Shown one piece after another: positions 32,731 through 39,878 of a stretch of 39,878 bases of DNA (positions are counted from its first letter, which is position 1; each line of letters begins with the position of its first letter). This DNA is from Faecalispora jeddahensis (GTDB lineage Bacteria; Bacillota; Clostridia; Oscillospirales; Acutalibacteraceae), in contig NZ_CBYL010000033.1 in NCBI RefSeq assembly GCF_000577335.1, positions 1 to 39,878 of the forward strand, given 5' to 3'. Under the pieces are notes generated by a model. It was not told where the DNA came from, did not search any database, and saw nothing but the letters and a program-made list of their open reading frames with translations. A program made the translations under genes and the position numbers.

Positions 32731-33443
32731 CCGGCTTCCTCCGTTTCCGCACAGTTTACCGGGTAGCGACGCGCCGCGAACGTGCAGGCGATCAGCGTGC
32801 ACAAAATCGTCGCCCAGCCGGAGGAAATGCCTTGAAACAGCGGCACATAGCGGAACACACAGCTCAGCGCGGCAGAAAGCACCACCACCGTGGCCACCGG
32901 CCGCGACTGACGCGCCGGCGGAATAATAATGGCGATAAACATGCCGTAAATCATAATTCCCAGCGCGGTGCGCAGGCTCTCGGGCAAAAAGCCCGTGGCC
33001 GCCGCACCCAGAAAGGTGCCCAGCGACCAGCCGGTCAGCGGCGTGGTGATCAGCCCAGCTAGGTAGCGCGCGCCGACCATCCCCGGCTGCTGGATCGCAA
33101 CAGCAAAGATTTCGTCGGTAATGCCGAATGAAAGCACAAGCCGCTGCAGCGTGGTCATTCCCCTGTCCACCTTCTGGGACAGGGAAAGCGACATCAGAAA
33201 ATACCGCAGATTGATCACGAGTGTGGTAATGGCGATTTCCAGATACTTCGCGCCGTGCAGAATCAAATCAAACCCCGCAAACTGCCCGGCGGAGGTGACA
33301 TTGGTGACGGAAATAAAAAGCGCCACCCAAATGGGCATCCCGCTTTGGGCCACCGTCATCCCGAACGCGAACGACACCGAAAGATACCCCAAACAGATCG
33401 GCAGACCGTCTTTCAGCCCCCGCTGAAAACTGAGATCCGGCAA
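32727..33443 (-). CDS. azlC: Branched-chain amino-acid exporter, large subunit AzlC
   Basis: 238-aa AzlC-family permease with six to seven predicted helices; with AzlD it exports branched-chain amino acids. Typical features: GLKDGLPICLGYLSVSFAFG, TSAGQFAG and INLRYFLMSLSLS. I prefer the TTG at 33443, which follows GGGGAGGAG by 9 nt and gives MPDLSFQRGLKDG. The TTG at 33497 is possible and would overlap leuB. Placement after leuAB suggests export of excess product or control of the pool. Confidence 0.9.
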   Translation of the reverse strand: MPDLSFQRGLKDGLPICLGYLSVSFAFGMTVAQSGMPIWVALFISVTNVTSAGQFAGFDLILHGAKYLEIAITTLVINLRYFLMSLSLSQKVDRGMTTLQRLVLSFGITDEIFAVAIQQPGMVGARYLAGLITTPLTGWSLGTFLGAAATGFLPESLRTALGIMIYGMFIAIIIPPARQSRPVATVVVLSAALSCVFRYVPLFQGISSGWATILCTLIACTFAARRYPVNCAETEEAG

Positions 33444-33477
33444 ATCCGGATTCTCCTCCCCAAGGCCCGCCGGATTC

Positions 33478-34551
33478 TCACAGCAGTCCGCAGACAAGCG
33501 TTCCCATCTCCTCGCAGCCGACGGTTTTCAGGCCCTCTTCTTTCAAATCGGGCGTGCGCGCCTTCCGCAGGGCGGCATCCACCGCCGCTTCAATGGCAGA
33601 GGCGGCCTGCGGCTGATTCAGGGAGTACCTCAGCATCATCGCCACCGAAAGGATCGTCGCCAGAGGATTCGCGATTCCCTGCCCGGCAATATCCGGCGCG
33701 GAACCGTGGATCGGCTCGTACATGCCCGGATTTTCCGCTCCCAGACTGGCGGAGGCAAGCATCCCGATGGAGCCGCTGATCATGGAAGCTTCGTCCGACA
33801 GAATGTCGCCGAACAGGTTGGAGGTGACGATCACGTCGAACTGGCCGGGATTGCGCACCAGCTGCATCGCGCAGTTATCCACGTACATATGGCTGAGCGC
33901 GACATCGGGGTATTCCGTTTTCCCGATGCGGGTCACCGTTTTGCGCCACAGGCGGGAGGAATCGAGCACGTTGGCCTTGTCGACACTGCACAGACGGCCG
34001 TTTCTCTTGCGGGCCATATCGAAGCCGACGCGGGCAATGCGCTCGATTTCAGGCACGCTGTACATTTCCGTGTCGTAGGCAGCCTCGGCCCCGTCCACCT
34101 GCCTGGCGCCTCGTTCTCCGAAATAGATGCCGCCGGTCAGCTCGCGCACGACCATCAGATCGAGCGAGGAACCGATGATGTCGGGGCGGATGGGCGAAGC
34201 GCCGCGCAGCGGCTCAAAAATGACGGCGGGGCGCAGGTTCGCGAACAGCCCGAGCGCCTTGCGGATACCCAAAAGCCCTGTTTCAGGCCGCTGGTTGCCG
34301 GGCAGCACATCCCACTTGGGGCCGCCCACCGCGCCCAGCAGAACCGCGTCCGATGCTTTGCAGATGTCTATGGTCTCCTGCGGCAGGGCGGTGCCCGCCG
34401 CGTCGATCGCGCAGCCGCCCAGCAGCGCGGGAGCGTATTCCACGGCAAAGCTGAATTTTTCCGCGGCGCGGCTGAGCACCCGCTGTGCCTGCTCTACGAT
34501 TTCCGGCCCGATCCCGTCCCCTTTGAGTACGGCAATCCGATAATTCTGCAT
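33478..34551 (-). CDS. leuB: 3-Isopropylmalate dehydrogenase
   Basis: LeuB (357 aa, full length) oxidatively decarboxylates 3-isopropylmalate with NAD in leucine synthesis. Motifs: GDGIGPEI at the N terminus, ANLRPA and the substrate-binding [10 protein letters not shown], then [13 protein letters not shown] and [18 protein letters not shown]. The ATG follows AAGGAGG. It lies about 100 nt below leuA behind a hairpin repeat, under the same T-box. Confidence 0.97.
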   Translation of the reverse strand: MQNYRIAVLKGDGIGPEIVEQAQRVLSRAAEKFSFAVEYAPALLGGCAIDAAGTALPQETIDICKASDAVLLGAVGGPKWDVLPGNQRPETGLLGIRKALGLFANLRPAVIFEPLRGASPIRPDIIGSSLDLMVVRELTGGIYFGERGARQVDGAEAAYDTEMYSVPEIERIARVGFDMARKRNGRLCSVDKANVLDSSRLWRKTVTRIGKTEYPDVALSHMYVDNCAMQLVRNPGQFDVIVTSNLFGDILSDEASMISGSIGMLASASLGAENPGMYEPIHGSAPDIAGQGIANPLATILSVAMMLRYSLNQPQAASAIEAAVDAALRKARTPDLKEEGLKTVGCEEMGTLVCGLL

Positions 34552-34605
34552 CTGTGTTCCTCCTTAAAGCTTCCATTGTTTTTATGACCTTGAGAAAGAA
34601 AAGCG

Positions 34606-34636
34606 ATTGTTTCCCCGCTTTCGGCAGGGAAACAAT
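34606..34636. repeat. Short intergenic hairpin repeat, copy 4 (leuA-leuB gap)
   Basis: ATTGTTTCCC and GGGAAACAAT form a perfect 10-bp stem; the loop GCTTTCGGCA matches the family core of copy 1. On the minus strand it is followed by CGCTTTTC, only a weak T run, so transcription probably continues into leuB. Confidence 0.6.
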
Positions 34637-34648
34637 GAAACATCTCTC

Positions 34649-36352
34649 TCAGAAATTATTGCTCGCGGTGGAAAGCTGTGCGCGGTTGATGGCGCACACG
34701 ATTCCCTTGATGGATGCGAGGCTGATGTTATTGTCAAGCCCTACGCCGAACACAGTCTTGTAATCCGGGGTGGTCAGCTGAATATACGACAGCGCCTTCG
34801 AATCCGCACCCTTCGATACCGCATGCTCGTGGTACGACACAAAGCGGTAATCCTTGATTCCTACGCCGCCCAGCGCCTTGAAGAACGCATCGATCGGGCC
34901 GTTTCCGACTCCGCTGATCTGGTGATCCTCATGGTGGAAGCGCAGAACGCCTTCAAAGTGAACAGTGGTTTCGCCGTCGTCCTCGTTCTCCTCATACAGC
35001 TTGTAGCTTTTGAGGTTGTAGGGATAGCGGATCTGGAGATATTCCTTCTGGAACAGGTCGAAAATCTCCTGCGGCTGCAGCTCGCGGCCCAGATTGTCGC
35101 AGGCAGTCTGCACCACCATACCGAACTCGGGGTACATTTCCTTCGGCAGATTGTAGCCGAACATCTGCTGCATGATGAACGCAGCGCCGCCCTTGCCGGA
35201 CTGGCTGTTGATGCGGATGATCGGCTCGTACTCGCGGCCGACATCCGCGGGGTCGATGGGCAGATACGGAACCTGCCATACCGGCGAGCGGCTCTTCTGC
35301 ATGTAGTCCACGCCCTTTTTGATCGCATCCTGATGCGAACCGGAGAACGCGGTGAACACCAGCTCGCCCGCGTAGGGGTGCCGCTCGTGAACCTTCATCT
35401 TGGTACAGGATTCATATATCTTGCGGATTTTGTTCATCTCGGTGAAATCGAGCCCGGGGTCAACCCCTTGCGTGTACATGTTCATCGCGACGACCATCAC
35501 GTCGGCGTTGCCGGTACGCTCGCCGTTGCCGAAGATGGTGCCCTCCACGCGCTCCGCGCCGGCCATCATGCCCAGCTCGGTGGCCGCCACGGCGCAGCCG
35601 CGGTCGTTATGGGGATGAATGCTGATGATCGCGCGGTCACGGCCCTTTAAATTCCGGCAGAAATACTCGATCTGATCTGCGTAGCAGTTGGGTGTGCTGC
35701 CCTCCACCGTACTGGGCAAATTCAGGATCACCGGTTTCTCCGGCGTGGCGCCCAGCTCGTCGAGCACATGCTCGCAGATGCGAACGGCGTTATCCATCTC
35801 GGTGCCGGTAAAGCTTTCGGGCGAATATTCGTAGCGGATGTTCGCGCCGCTCTTTTTGACCTCTTCCTCGGTCAGCTCGCGGATCAGCTTCGCGCCCTTG
35901 ACGGCGATGTCGATGATGCCGTTCATGTCGGTATTGAACACGACCTTGCGCTGCAGCGTGGAGGTGGAGTTATAGAAATGGACGATGACATTCTTCGCGC
36001 CGGAAATCGCCTCGAACGTTTTGTGGATCAGATGCGGGCGGGCCTGCACCAGCACCTGAACAGTCACGTCGTCGGGAATCAGATTCTGATCGATTAGGGT
36101 GCGCAGCATCTCATATTCCGTTTCGGAGGCGGACGGGAAGCCCACCTCAATCTCTTTGAAGCCGATGTCCACCAAAGTCTGGAAGAACAAAAGCTTTTCA
36201 TCCAGATTCATCGGGTTGACGAGTGCCTGATTGCCGTCGCGCAGGTCTACGCTGCACCAGACGGGCGCTTTGTCAATGGCCCGCTCGGGCCACTGGCGAT
36301 CGGGCAGCCGAACCGGCTGAAATGGAATGTACTTTTGATAGCCTGTTACCAT
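34649..36352 (-). CDS. leuA: 2-Isopropylmalate synthase (LeuA type 2)
   Basis: 567-aa enzyme that condenses 2-oxoisovalerate with acetyl-CoA, the committed step of leucine synthesis. The HMGL-like barrel (about 25-310) carries SVDLRDGNQAL and the metal motif HPHNDRGCAVA; the N terminus YQKYIPFQPVRLPDRQWP marks the type 2 form. A C-terminal LeuA dimer/regulatory domain (about 440-560) would bind leucine for feedback. The ATG follows AAAGGAGAG. It is the first gene behind the T-box leader. Confidence 0.97.
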   Translation of the reverse strand: MVTGYQKYIPFQPVRLPDRQWPERAIDKAPVWCSVDLRDGNQALVNPMNLDEKLLFFQTLVDIGFKEIEVGFPSASETEYEMLRTLIDQNLIPDDVTVQVLVQARPHLIHKTFEAISGAKNVIVHFYNSTSTLQRKVVFNTDMNGIIDIAVKGAKLIRELTEEEVKKSGANIRYEYSPESFTGTEMDNAVRICEHVLDELGATPEKPVILNLPSTVEGSTPNCYADQIEYFCRNLKGRDRAIISIHPHNDRGCAVAATELGMMAGAERVEGTIFGNGERTGNADVMVVAMNMYTQGVDPGLDFTEMNKIRKIYESCTKMKVHERHPYAGELVFTAFSGSHQDAIKKGVDYMQKSRSPVWQVPYLPIDPADVGREYEPIIRINSQSGKGGAAFIMQQMFGYNLPKEMYPEFGMVVQTACDNLGRELQPQEIFDLFQKEYLQIRYPYNLKSYKLYEENEDDGETTVHFEGVLRFHHEDHQISGVGNGPIDAFFKALGGVGIKDYRFVSYHEHAVSKGADSKALSYIQLTTPDYKTVFGVGLDNNISLASIKGIVCAINRAQLSTASNNF

Positions 36353-36445
36353 AATCGATCTCTCCTTTATAACATGAATCGTGCCACTTGGAAGAAACTG
36401 CCGTTTTCACAGGAAGTCACTTTTTCAGTGAACGGATGGAAAAAC

Positions 36446-36752
36446 AAAAAAAGCCCCTGACTCAGCGATAAGCTGAGTCAGGGGCGAATTTGTGTAGGAC
36501 AAACCCGCGGTACCACCCTGATTCGGAAATCCGCTCGCGCGGAAAACCCTTCAAAAGCCTCTAACAAGGCTCCGGCTGATAACGCTGCCTGCTGCGTTCG
36601 GTCTTACTGCAGTTCTTCAGACCGACGACTCCGGGATGAGCTATTCACAAAAGGCTACGCACCGGCTCGCACCAACCGCCGGCTCTCTGACTGCTTTGCC
36701 AAATGTCTTTTTCCCTTCGATGTCTTTGGGGGACCAAATGGTCTATGAAATT
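36446..36752 (-). promoter_or_regulatory. T-box leader of leuA (leucine specifier)
   Basis: About 300-nt leader on the minus strand. Seen in order: AGAGAGCCGG with GGTTGGTGCGAGCCGG (stem I distal part), then GAATAGCTCATCCCGGAG, in which CTC is at the usual specifier place and codes for leucine. The T-box sequence AGGGTGGTACCGCGGG follows. The intrinsic terminator has a 14-bp stem GCCCCTGACTCAGC (36453-36466 with 36472-36485) and seven T. Uncharged leucyl-tRNA would pair with specifier and T-box and let transcription into leuA. The specifier is read by eye. Confidence 0.93.
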
Positions 36753-36758
36753 GCTTTT

Positions 36759-36787
36759 ATTATATGAGGCAGTTTTCGTTTTGTCAA
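36759..36787 (-). promoter_or_regulatory. Sigma-A promoter of the leu operon
   Basis: Perfect TTGACA (36787-36782), 17-bp spacer, perfect TATAAT (36764-36759). It begins 4 nt past the stop of the histidine phosphatase gene. Confidence 0.93.
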
Positions 36788-36790
36788 CCC

Positions 36791-37495
36791 CTATTTTTCG
36801 GAGGAGTTCTCTTTTCCATAGGCGCGGTTTGCCGCCTCGCGCGCCAGATCGACCACCGTGTGCTCGCGCAAAGTGCCCTGATCGCCGTGCGGAATGGTCG
36901 CGATCACCTCCGCCACCATCGAGCGCATCCACAGCCCCGGAGTGACGCGCAGCGTATATCCGCAACCCGGTTCCGTCATCCATTCATAGGCCGAAGCACG
37001 CGGCAGACCGTAGGAAGCAAGCAGGGCCATCATGACTCCGCCGTGCGTCACCACGGCCGCGCTGGTCGTGCCGGAGCGCAGCAGCTCTTCCACCAGCTGT
37101 TCGAACGCGGAGCACACCCGGTACAAAAACGCGCGGCTGTCTTCCCCGTTCGGCGGCGCGGCCTGCTGCCCGCTCTCCATCCAGCGCAGGAACGCGGGGT
37201 CGCTCTCCAGCTCTTTGGCGGTTTTGCCCTCCCAGTCGCCGAAATCACACTCGCGCAGGCCGTCGAGCAGCACCGGCTTTGCGTCCGGATACAGAATCTG
37301 CATCGTCTGCACGCAGCGGGTCAGGGGGCTGCTGTAATACACCTGTGCCGACGGGTATTCCTGCTTCTGTTTGATTTGCAGTAATTGCTCGATTCCCTGC
37401 TCGCAAAGGGGGGAATCGGTGCTGCCGATATACTGACCGAGCACGTTTCCCTCGGCCACTCCGTGGCGGATCAAATGGATGAGATAAGATTTCAT
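36791..37495 (-). CDS. Histidine phosphatase family protein
   Basis: 234-aa member of the histidine phosphatase (phosphoglycerate-mutase-like) superfamily. The phospho-accepting His11 is in LIRHGVAEGN; SSPLTRCVQT, LRECDFGDWEGK and the second His in VVTHGGVMM complete the active site. Members act on phosphorylated sugars, cobalamin intermediates or proteins; the substrate here is unknown and it is not a clear glycolytic mutase. The ATG follows AAAGGAG. Divergent from the XRE regulator. Confidence 0.88.
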   Translation of the reverse strand: MKSYLIHLIRHGVAEGNVLGQYIGSTDSPLCEQGIEQLLQIKQKQEYPSAQVYYSSPLTRCVQTMQILYPDAKPVLLDGLRECDFGDWEGKTAKELESDPAFLRWMESGQQAAPPNGEDSRAFLYRVCSAFEQLVEELLRSGTTSAAVVTHGGVMMALLASYGLPRASAYEWMTEPGCGYTLRVTPGLWMRSMVAEVIATIPHGDQGTLREHTVVDLAREAANRAYGKENSSEK

Positions 37496-37538
37496 AAGAT
37501 ATTGCTCCTTTTTTACTTCTTCCTACGATATCTAGCGG

Positions 37539-37567
37539 TTTACAATCCGTTGTATTTGTTATATACT
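37539..37567 (+). promoter_or_regulatory. Promoter of the XRE regulator
   Basis: TTTACA (37539-37544), 17-bp spacer, TATACT (37562-37567). It overlaps both putative operators. Confidence 0.7.
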
Positions 37568-37583
37568 TTACAATACGTTAAAG
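37539..37583. promoter_or_regulatory. Two putative XRE operators
   Basis: TTTACAATCCGTT (37539-37551) and TTTACAATACGTT (37567-37579) are direct repeats 28 nt apart. Each also has local dyad symmetry (TACAA-tccg-TTGTA and CTTTA-n8-TAAAG). One covers the -35 box and the other the start point, an autoregulatory layout. Confidence 0.55.
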
Positions 37584-37613
37584 TGCTACAAATTTCGACG
37601 GGGGTTTTCCGGC

Positions 37614-38318
37614 ATGAACAGTAATTTTTCCAGAATTATGACATTACTGCGGAAAGAACAGGGATATAGTCAAAAAAAGGTGGCGGAAGAGCTGGGCGTG
37701 TCTCAGGCTCTGCTGTCGCACTACGAAAAGGGAATCCGTGAATGCGGGCTGGATTTTGTCGTGCGCGCCGCGGATTTTTACAATGTTTCCTGCGATTATC
37801 TGCTGGGGCGTACCCCCGACCGCAGCGGAGCGACCCTGACTGTGGAAGACATTCCCGAGCCGGATACCGTTGGAAAAGAAAATGTGATGAAGGGCAGCCT
37901 GCTGCCCGTGCTGAATAAAAAGCTGCTCGCAAACTCGCTGAACATCATTTTCAGCCTGCTGCAAAAATGCGGCAACAAGGCGCTCACCACCGAGATTTCC
38001 GCCTGTCTGACGCTCGCGGTTTACAAAGCGTTCCGGATTTTGTATTCGGCGAACCCGAAAAATCCGCAGGGCATGTTCGCCGCGCCGCCCGGCCTTGACA
38101 AGGGTCTTTCCGACGCCGCGCTCTCGATTGCCCAGGCCAACGCGGAATACGTGGCCAGCGGCGAGGACCTGGAGCAGGAAAAGGGCCTGAAGAAGGACCA
38201 GGCGCCCGCGCTTTCCCCAGAACTGATTCAGGAGCAGTACCCGCTGTTCGCCGGCTCGCTGTTCCACCTGGTGCAAAGCGCGGAGTCGCGCATGGGCCTG
38301 AAAAAGCAGGAAAAATGA
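37614..38318 (+). CDS. XRE-family transcriptional regulator
   Basis: 234 aa. The N-terminal Cro/C1 helix-turn-helix spans about 7-65: LRKEQGYSQKKVAEELGVS then LLSHYEKGIRECGLDFVVR and the usual DYLLGRT end. A linker leads to a helical C-terminal region of about 150 residues with no recognised domain, probably for dimerisation or ligand sensing. The ATG follows GGGGG at 9 nt. Divergent from the histidine phosphatase gene, with two candidate operators in the gap. Confidence 0.9.
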   Translation: MNSNFSRIMTLLRKEQGYSQKKVAEELGVSQALLSHYEKGIRECGLDFVVRAADFYNVSCDYLLGRTPDRSGATLTVEDIPEPDTVGKENVMKGSLLPVLNKKLLANSLNIIFSLLQKCGNKALTTEISACLTLAVYKAFRILYSANPKNPQGMFAAPPGLDKGLSDAALSIAQANAEYVASGEDLEQEKGLKKDQAPALSPELIQEQYPLFAGSLFHLVQSAESRMGLKKQEK

Positions 38319-38348
38319 TTCCGTCTGCCGGTTTTGCCCGTCGGGAAC

Positions 38349-38636
38349 TTAGCTTCTGCGAAGATTCTGGCTGCTCCAAAGCTCCAGCAGTGCGGAAAGC
38401 AGATTCCCGCCGACGATCAGATCAAAGCGGGGGCCGTTTTCATTGCGGTCAATCCGCAGCGCCTGCAGGGCGGCTACTCTGCGCCGGGACTCCGGCTGAA
38501 GCCTGAGCCGGTATTCCTCTGTTCCCACGTTCAGGCTGACCGTATAGCTTGCGGACTGCGGCTCCGGATAGGCGCTTTCGGCAAGCGCTTTGCAAAGCTG
38601 CTCATACTGATCGGGTTTAAACTGTCGAATAATCAT
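38349..38636 (-). CDS. Hypothetical protein of 95 aa
   Basis: ATG after GGAAG. The product begins MIIRQFKPDQYEQLCKAL and has an alternating beta-like centre (YTVSLNVGTEEYRLRL) followed by an Arg-rich helix (RRRVAALQALRID) and a hydrophobic end. It is soluble, with no signal peptide. Convergent with the XRE gene (30-nt gap). Family not recognised; codon use is similar to the neighbours, which supports it being real. Confidence 0.6.
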   Translation of the reverse strand: MIIRQFKPDQYEQLCKALAESAYPEPQSASYTVSLNVGTEEYRLRLQPESRRRVAALQALRIDRNENGPRFDLIVGGNLLSALLELWSSQNLRRS

Positions 38637-38670
38637 TGCGTCGCTTCCTTTCTGAATCAGGGCAGAAGCC

Positions 38671-38699
38671 TTGAAAGAAAGAACGGCGTATGCTATACT
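38671..38699 (+). promoter_or_regulatory. Promoter of a candidate small RNA
   Basis: TTGAAA (38671-38676), 17-bp spacer, TATACT (38694-38699). No gene follows on this strand, only a structured 85-nt stretch with a terminator. Confidence 0.65.
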
Positions 38700-38703
38700 A
38701 TTT

Positions 38704-38788
38704 ACGCTGTCATTTGCCTTCGGGCATCTGCCGGTTGTGGGGGAAGTGGCGTTACTTGCTAGGGTAGGCGCCGCTTCTCTTATTTTTT
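38704..38788 (+). ncRNA. Candidate small RNA of about 85 nt
   Basis: Bounded by a sigma-A-like promoter and an intrinsic terminator. It starts near 38704. A hairpin TGCC-TTCG-GGCA (38715-38726) has the very stable UUCG tetraloop. The terminator pairs GAAGTGGCG (38743-38751) with CGCCGCTTC (38769-38777), 9 bp with one wobble, then TCTTATTTTTT. There is no credible ORF inside. The 3' end reaches the last codons of the convergent ribbon-helix-helix gene, so an antisense effect on that mRNA is possible. The shape recalls RNA antitoxins of type I systems, but no toxin gene is seen. Confidence 0.55.
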
Positions 38789-38956
38789 GAGGTCGTCATA
38801 CATCTTATGGACACCACGCCGTATCACTTCCGCTTTTGATACCTCCAAGGCCTCGACACAATCGTCCAGCCTTTCGGAGGTTTCTTTATCTAGCCTTATC
38901 TTCAGCGAAATGTCCTTAGGGTTATCCGTAGGGCGACCCATTTTTTTGTTCCCCAA
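38780..38956 (-). CDS. Ribbon-helix-helix (CopG-like) DNA-binding protein
   Basis: 58 aa from the TTG at 38956, which has GAGGTG 6-7 nt upstream and gives MGNKKMGRPTDNPKD; the frame is open to a GTG at 38983. The beta strand DISLKIRLDKET and helices RLDDCVEALEVSKAEVIRRGVHKMYDDL fit the ribbon-helix-helix fold, a dimeric DNA binder. Such small proteins with a GRPTDNPKD start are common on mobile elements and in toxin-antitoxin-like loci, but no partner gene is present here. Confidence 0.75.
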   Translation of the reverse strand: MGNKKMGRPTDNPKDISLKIRLDKETSERLDDCVEALEVSKAEVIRRGVHKMYDDLKK

Positions 38957-38987
38957 AAACATCACCTCACTTATTGGGGTCACTAAT

Positions 38988-39016
38988 ACTTTAACTTAAT
39001 TACGTCGGTAAGTCAA
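38988..39016 (-). promoter_or_regulatory. Promoter of the ribbon-helix-helix gene
   Basis: TTGACT (39016-39011), 17-bp spacer, TAAAGT (38993-38988). The region is AT-rich. Confidence 0.6.
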
Positions 39017-39071
39017 GCTTATTATCGTATATTATATAAAATTATTTTATGGATATCTCTCATACGGCCTG

Positions 39072-39346
39072 TCTGCTGGCGCAGGGCTTGCCCCTCATGC
39101 CGGGGCGGGCACTTACTTTCGTGAAAGGACGAAAGTAAGCAAAGGCCTTCCAAAGGACACCTTTGGAATCCGTTTGGGGAACGGCCCTTGACTGTGCAAA
39201 CGAAAGCTAGCCGTAAGGCGCTCCAATGAAAATGCCCACTTTCCGAGCTTCATCTGGAAACGAGCCTTGCGATTCCGTCTGTCGGCGGGCATTTTCAGAG
39301 CGCTCTCGTCGGCTCGCTGTTTTTAGGTGCGGCTTCGCCGCATTTT
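39072..39346 (+). repeat. Large repeat, copy R2
   Basis: Starts TCTGCTGGCGCAGGG. It contains CTTACTTTCG/CGAAAGTAAG, CCAAAG-gacac-CTTTGG, GAAAATGCCC...GGGCATTTTC enclosing about 60 nt, the palindrome GAGCGCTC, and a final TGCGGC-ttc-GCCGCATTTT hairpin. No coding gene inside. Confidence 0.85.
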
Positions 39347-39384
39347 CTAGCGCAAGCTGGCTGCGGATGCCCCCGCGTGGGGTT

Positions 39385-39663
39385 TCTGCTTGCGCAGGCT
39401 TGCCCCTCGTGCCGAGGCGGGCACTTACTTTCGTGAAAGGACGGCGTTAGGCAAAGGCCTTCCAAAGGACACCTTTGGAATCCGTCTGGGGAACAAGCCC
39501 TGATTGTGCAAACGAAAGCTGTCCGCAAGGCGCTCCAATGAAAATGCCCACTCTCCGAGCTTACTCAGGAAATGAGCCTTGCAATCCCGTCTGTCGGCGG
39601 GCATTTTCAGAGCGCTCTCGTTAGCTCGGTGTTTTTTAGGTGCGGCTTCGCCGCATTTTTTTA
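39385..39663 (+). repeat. Large repeat, copy R3
   Basis: Direct copy of R2 about 313 bp downstream, with the same order of elements. The right arm of the CTTACTTTCG hairpin is decayed (GACGGCGTTAGGC). It ends TGCGGC-ttc-GCCGCATTTTTTT, which would act as an intrinsic terminator on the plus strand. Confidence 0.85.
39640..39663 (+). terminator. Terminator-like hairpin at the end of R3
   Basis: TGCGGC and GCCGCA around a short TTC loop, followed by seven T. The same hairpin in R2 has only four T. Confidence 0.6.
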
Positions 39664-39719
39664 TTGGCTTACAGAGTACTTTTCGTACCATTTTAGATGG
39701 GAAAGCTTCCCTTACGCAC

Positions 39720-39756
39720 TTGCTTCACGCGCAGGCTGTGCCTGTGCGTGAACAAG
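39720..39756. repeat. Long imperfect hairpin between R3 and R4
   Basis: TTCACGCGCAGGC pairs with GCCTGTGCGTGAA (one G-U) around TGT, extended by CTTG/CAAG with one bulge. It is part of a run of hairpins to the window end. Confidence 0.5.
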
Positions 39757-39779
39757 CAGCAGAGCGGGAGCCTCTCCCG

Positions 39780-39878
39780 GATTCCAAAGGCAGCGCCTTT
39801 GGTCGTTGAGAGGGAGTTCCAAGGGGGAGAGAATCGAAACTCTCCCCTTTGGCGAATCTTTGCTTACTTTCTTTTCGT
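39780..39878 (-). repeat. Large repeat, partial copy R4, inverted and cut by the window end
   Basis: GATTCCAAAGG...CCTTTGG and TTTGCTTACTTTC match R1 on the same strand. About 45 nt containing GGGGAGAG/CTCTCCCC is inserted between the shared parts. The copy continues beyond 39878. Confidence 0.65.

Noticed and set aside
39226-39312. Small ORF starting MKMPT and ending AFSERSR inside repeats R1, R2 and R3
   Set aside because: It is kept without indels over 28 codons, but the differences between copies fall on all three codon positions about equally and there is no good ribosome site. The conserved ends are explained by the GAAAATGCCC/GGGCATTTTC stem.
39072-39663. Insertion sequence
   Set aside because: No transposase frame, and no matching terminal inverted repeats with target duplication could be defined by eye.

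Overview
The window looks like chromosomal DNA of a moderately GC-rich member of the Firmicutes, class Clostridia, probably near the Oscillospiraceae/Ruminococcaceae. This is an inference from gene content and signals. They include strong AAGGAGG ribosome sites with many GTG/TTG starts, consensus sigma-A promoters, a T-box leader, the DapL branch of lysine synthesis, an ANTAR-type partner for glutamine synthetase, YhgE/Pip proteins and GC-rich intergenic repeats. No rRNA, tRNA, transposase, phage gene or CRISPR array was found.

Left part (1-16243, genes almost all on the minus strand). A nitrogen and amino-acid block reads glnA, an ANTAR regulator, dapF, dapL, carA, carB. GlnA makes glutamine, which CarA hydrolyses for carbamoyl phosphate; DapL and DapF make LL- and meso-diaminopimelate for peptidoglycan and lysine. 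The glnA leader carries a consensus promoter and an intrinsic terminator just before the ribosome site, so the ANTAR protein encoded next to glnA is the obvious antiterminator. Enolase, a ZIP metal transporter, a 57-residue plus-strand gene, ferritin, a tandem HD-GYP protein, a 58-residue protein and endonuclease IV follow.

Middle (16490-29813). Two consecutive plus-strand YhgE/Pip membrane proteins sit behind a promoter with a 19-bp spacer containing a dyad. A lytic transglycosylase, a convergent NimA-like flavin protein and a low-molecular-weight tyrosine phosphatase follow. A compact minus-strand operon (27557 down to about 23646) holds two MmcQ/YjbR paralogues, a YaiI/UPF0178 protein, ThpR, a double GNAT acetyltransferase, a flavodoxin, a VOC protein, two tiny coupled ORFs and a DUF1653 protein. 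Upstream of it lies a large regulator with a winged-helix end, divergent from a Cu/Zn superoxide dismutase-like gene.

Right part (29854-39878). A Crp/Fnr-type regulator, rsmA and a small membrane protein form one unit. A leucine-type T-box leader precedes leuA-leuB-azlC-azlD, so leucine synthesis and branched-chain amino-acid export appear co-regulated; leuC and leuD are absent from this unit. A histidine phosphatase, a divergent XRE regulator with two putative operators, an orphan 95-residue protein, a ribbon-helix-helix protein and a candidate small RNA close the coding part.

Three families of non-coding repeats run through the window. One is a 111-bp unit with TTATAA ends and several hairpins (one copy beside carB and three in tandem at 12181-12519). 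One is a unit of about 270 bp with several conserved hairpins (two tandem copies, one inverted copy and one cut by the window end). One is a short TTCCCC...GGGGAA hairpin family (four copies). These repeats and the candidate small RNA are the least explained content.
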